64,000 nucleotides of DNA, taken from contig DCMZ01000003.1 of NCBI GenBank assembly GCA_002321895.1, positions 337,070 through 401,069 on the forward strand, read 5' to 3'. Position numbers and translations under genes: made by a program. This stretch comes from Bdellovibrionaceae bacterium UBA1609 (GTDB taxonomy: Bacteria; Bdellovibrionota; Bdellovibrionia; Bdellovibrionales; UBA1609). This document shows positions 61,801-64,000 of the stretch, in pieces; within the stretch, counting starts at the first letter, position 1, and each line of letters starts with the position of its first letter. Under the pieces are notes generated by a model. It made no database searches. It was given only the letters and a program-made list of their open reading frames with translations, and had not been told where the DNA came from.

Positions 61801-63226
61801 CGAGTTTGGATTTTAAAATCTTGTTCACGATCTCAGGGTTGGCCTGTCCCTTAGTGGCCTTCATCGCCTGACCCACAAAAAAGCCGAACAACTTATTTTT
61901 ACCACCCCGGTACTGTTCCACCTGGCCTGGATTTGCATTGATGATTTCATCAATGACTTTTTCAATGGCGCCTTCATCGGTGATTTGTACAAGCCCTTTC
62001 GCTTTAACAATGTCTTCTGGGTCTTGATCTTTCTTCCACAGCTCTTGAAATACGGTTTTAGCTATTTTTCCGCTGATGGTTTTATTATCGATGAGCTGTA
62101 TGAGTTTAGCAAAATTCTCCGCCTTAATAGGAATGGCTGAATAATCTAATTCATGCTCATTAAGCTCTCTTAATAATTCACCCATGATCCAGTTACTCGA
62201 TGCCTTCGGATTATTGGACGCCTTTGCGACGGCTTCATAGTAATCCGCTAAATCTCGCTCTTGAGTCAGAATTAAACTGTCATACTCTGGCAGTTCGTAT
62301 TCCGCCATAAACCGCTTCACTCGGGCATCCGGTAATTCACAAAGCGTGCTTTCCACCTTGCTGATGTATTCTTCCGTTAATTCCACTGGCAACATATCCG
62401 GCTCAGGGAAATAACGGTAATCGTGAGCATCTTCCTTATCACGCATAGCGAATGTTTTGTTCGCCGCCGAATCATAGAGACGAGTCTGCTGAACAATCTT
62501 CCCACCGCTTTCAAGCACATCAATTTGTCTTTGTGTTTCATATTCAATGGCTTTTTGCACAAAGCGGAATGAGTTCACGTTTTTAATTTCGCAGCGAGTA
62601 CCCAACTTCTCGTCGCCTTTTTTTCGAACACTCACATTGCAATCGCAACGCATGGATCCCTCTTCCAGGTTTCCATCACACACTTCAATATATCTTAAGA
62701 TTTTGCGAACGGCTCTCGCGTACTCGGCAGCCTCTTCTGCAGATCGTATATCCGGTCGAGATACGATCTCTAGTAAAGGCACCCCAGCTCTATTGAGATT
62801 GATTAAAGTGTATTCCCCATGGTGGGTACTCTTGCCCGCATCTTCTTCCATGTGAGCTCGTTCGATCCGAACACGCTTTTTTTCATCACCTAATTTAAAC
62901 TCAACAAAGCCCTCTTCACAAAGAGGTTTGTCGAACTGAGAGATTTGATAACCTTTTGGTAAATCGGGATAGTAATAATTCTTTCGGGAAAACACACTGG
63001 TGTTTCGAATGGTGCAATTTAATGCCAATCCCGTTTTTACGGAATACTCAATGGCTTGCTTATTCGGCACAGGCAAGCATCCCGGCATGCCTAATGTTAC
63101 CGGGTGAGTGTTCACATTATCACCCGCTCCAAAATCACCACTATCCGGTGAAAACATTTTGGATTTCGTTTTTAACTGAGCATGGATTTCCAGCCCACAC
63201 ACTAATTCCCAATCATCATAGGACAC
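61793..63226 (-). CDS. gatB: Aspartyl/glutamyl-tRNA(Asn/Gln) amidotransferase subunit B
   Basis: 477 aa, standard length. With GatA and GatC it converts Glu-tRNA-Gln (or Asp-tRNA-Asn) to the amidated form. Signatures: GLEIHAQLKTKSKMFS, PGCLPVPN, NLNRAGVPLLEIVS and a C-terminal GatB/YqeY tail (EIINANPGQVEQYRGGKNKLFGFFVGQAMKATKG). The presence of this complex suggests there may be no standalone Gln- or Asn-tRNA synthetase, though that is not seen in this window. Overlaps gatA by 11 bases. Confidence 0.97.
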   Translation of the reverse strand: MSYDDWELVCGLEIHAQLKTKSKMFSPDSGDFGAGDNVNTHPVTLGMPGCLPVPNKQAIEYSVKTGLALNCTIRNTSVFSRKNYYYPDLPKGYQISQFDKPLCEEGFVEFKLGDEKKRVRIERAHMEEDAGKSTHHGEYTLINLNRAGVPLLEIVSRPDIRSAEEAAEYARAVRKILRYIEVCDGNLEEGSMRCDCNVSVRKKGDEKLGTRCEIKNVNSFRFVQKAIEYETQRQIDVLESGGKIVQQTRLYDSAANKTFAMRDKEDAHDYRYFPEPDMLPVELTEEYISKVESTLCELPDARVKRFMAEYELPEYDSLILTQERDLADYYEAVAKASNNPKASSNWIMGELLRELNEHELDYSAIPIKAENFAKLIQLIDNKTISGKIAKTVFQELWKKDQDPEDIVKAKGLVQITDEGAIEKVIDEIINANPGQVEQYRGGKNKLFGFFVGQAMKATKGQANPEIVNKILKSKLDG

Positions 63227-64000
63227 TTGGCACCTCTGAAAGTTTTAATTCATCTTCTAATGCTTGGCCAAAATCAAAAAGATTCTGCTCTTCAAAATGG
63301 CGTCCAATCAACTGAACACCCACAGGTAATCCCTCTGAACTAAATCCAGCAGGAACACTCATCCCGGGAAGTCCGGCAAGGTTACAACCCGTGGTAAAAA
63401 TATCATTGTTATACATCTCAATGGGGTCATCAATACGCTCCCCAATTTTAAAAGCTGTACTTGTTGTCACCGGTCCGAAAAGTAATTCGCAACCCTCAAG
63501 TGCTTCTAAGTATTGTTTTCTAAGTAAAGCCCTCACGCGGCAGGCTTTATCATAATAGGCATCATAGTAACCGCTAGATAAGGAAAAAGCTCCCATCATG
63601 ATTCTACGTTTTACTTCTTCGCCAAACCCTTCCGCTCGCGTGCGCGCATAAAATTCAGCGATGTTCTCAGCGGGGATTTCATCAAAGTTGGCCCTATGTC
63701 CAAATCGAACACCATCGTACCTTGCTAAGTTACTGCTCGCCTCACTCGTCGCAATCAAGTAGTAGATGGGAACGGCCGTATCGATAGCGGGAACGCTGAC
63801 CTCTTTAAACTTAACGCCCAGATCTTTTAATATGTTTAAGCTGTTATCCACAACTTTACGCACTTCATCGGTCATGGCCCCGTCTTCAAAACACTCTTTC
63901 AAAAGTCCCACCGTTTTACCGGCCACATTGGTGTTAATGCTTTCCACCCAATTGGGCACAGGAAGATTCGCCGAAGTGGCGTCCTGACCATCGCGACCGG
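63216..64000 (-). CDS. gatA: Aspartyl/glutamyl-tRNA amidotransferase subunit A (partial, N-terminus outside window)
   Basis: The C-terminal 261 codons of the amidase-signature subunit; the frame continues in to the edge with GRDGQDATSANLP before PNWV, so this is not a start. Features are FEEVSV-like strand, RMMGAFSLSSGYYDAYY, DVIFGPVTT-type motif (LLFGPVTTSTAFKIGE) and NLAGLPGMSVPAGFSSEGLPVGVQLIG. The Ser-cisSer-Lys active residues lie beyond the window. It ends overlapping gatB. Confidence 0.95.
   Translation of the reverse strand, partial: GRDGQDATSANLPVPNWVESINTNVAGKTVGLLKECFEDGAMTDEVRKVVDNSLNILKDLGVKFKEVSVPAIDTAVPIYYLIATSEASSNLARYDGVRFGHRANFDEIPAENIAEFYARTRAEGFGEEVKRRIMMGAFSLSSGYYDAYYDKACRVRALLRKQYLEALEGCELLFGPVTTSTAFKIGERIDDPIEMYNNDIFTTGCNLAGLPGMSVPAGFSSEGLPVGVQLIGRHFEEQNLFDFGQALEDELKLSEVPSVL

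Noticed and set aside
63841..63852. DnaA-box-like TTATCCACA within gatA
   Set aside because: It is isolated and within a conserved coding region, so it was not counted with the prfA/rho cluster.

Overview
The window is a chromosomal segment of a Gram-negative bacterium, probably a member of the Bdellovibrionota (Bdellovibrio-like). This is inferred from style, not from a marker gene: many short exported proteins and lipoproteins of unknown family (lipoboxes such as FQNC and VGC), outer-membrane beta-barrels ending in F, a heptose-pathway gene (gmhA), and core genes separated by accessory secreted proteins. The sequence is moderately AT-rich. No IS element, integrase, phage module, CRISPR array or rRNA was seen.

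Region by region. 1-4.4 kb: two overlapping minus-strand genes, a MoxR-like AAA+ ATPase that appears to carry a signal peptide, followed by an exported protein whose C-terminal part is a long S-D/E-S-E-K repeat running off the left edge. 4.6-11.7 kb: a CorA-type channel, a CPBP membrane protease, a lipoprotein with a carboxypeptidase-like domain, an exported pair, a lactonase-type metallo-beta-lactamase and an orphan LanC-like protein. 11.7-13.4 kb: tRNA-Ser(GCU), gmhA, tRNA-Arg(ACG) and tRNA-Asn(GUU), with unusually structured DNA beside the tRNAs. 13.4-33.4 kb: mostly exported hypotheticals, lipoproteins and hydrolases, two c-type cytochromes (one on a beta-barrel), ferritin-like and LysR genes, tRNA-Ser(UGA), a secreted kinase-like protein and a pentapeptide-repeat protein. 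33.4-44.1 kb: housekeeping blocks on the minus strand (TPR/GYF protein - small membrane protein - serS; prfA-prmC-murA; rho). 44.5-49.9 kb: PilZ, an apparently leaderless XRE regulator, a three-gene set (diiron oxidase-like protein, GNAT-type acyltransferase, fatty-acid desaturase) and a histidine kinase. 50-57 kb: a LysM lipoprotein, then an envelope operon resembling ydbH-ynbE/ydbL followed by ppx/gppA and DUF192 genes, and a dicarboxylate symporter. 57.2-60.8 kb: a cyclic-nucleotide-binding protein, an AI-2E-type permease and a tandem pair of paralogous exported proteins. 60.9-64 kb: methyltransferase, gatB and partial gatA.

Cross-cutting observations: five unrelated or distantly related exported proteins share a C-x-x-(L/I)-F motif just after the signal-peptide cleavage site; the tandem paralogs have matching extended -10 elements at the same distance from their start codons and no Shine-Dalgarno, suggesting leaderless transcripts; two tRNAs are followed by hairpin-rich DNA with a degenerate copy of their own 3' end; and a cluster of DnaA-box-like sites lies between prfA and rho. 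Functions are read from motifs by eye; no database search was run.
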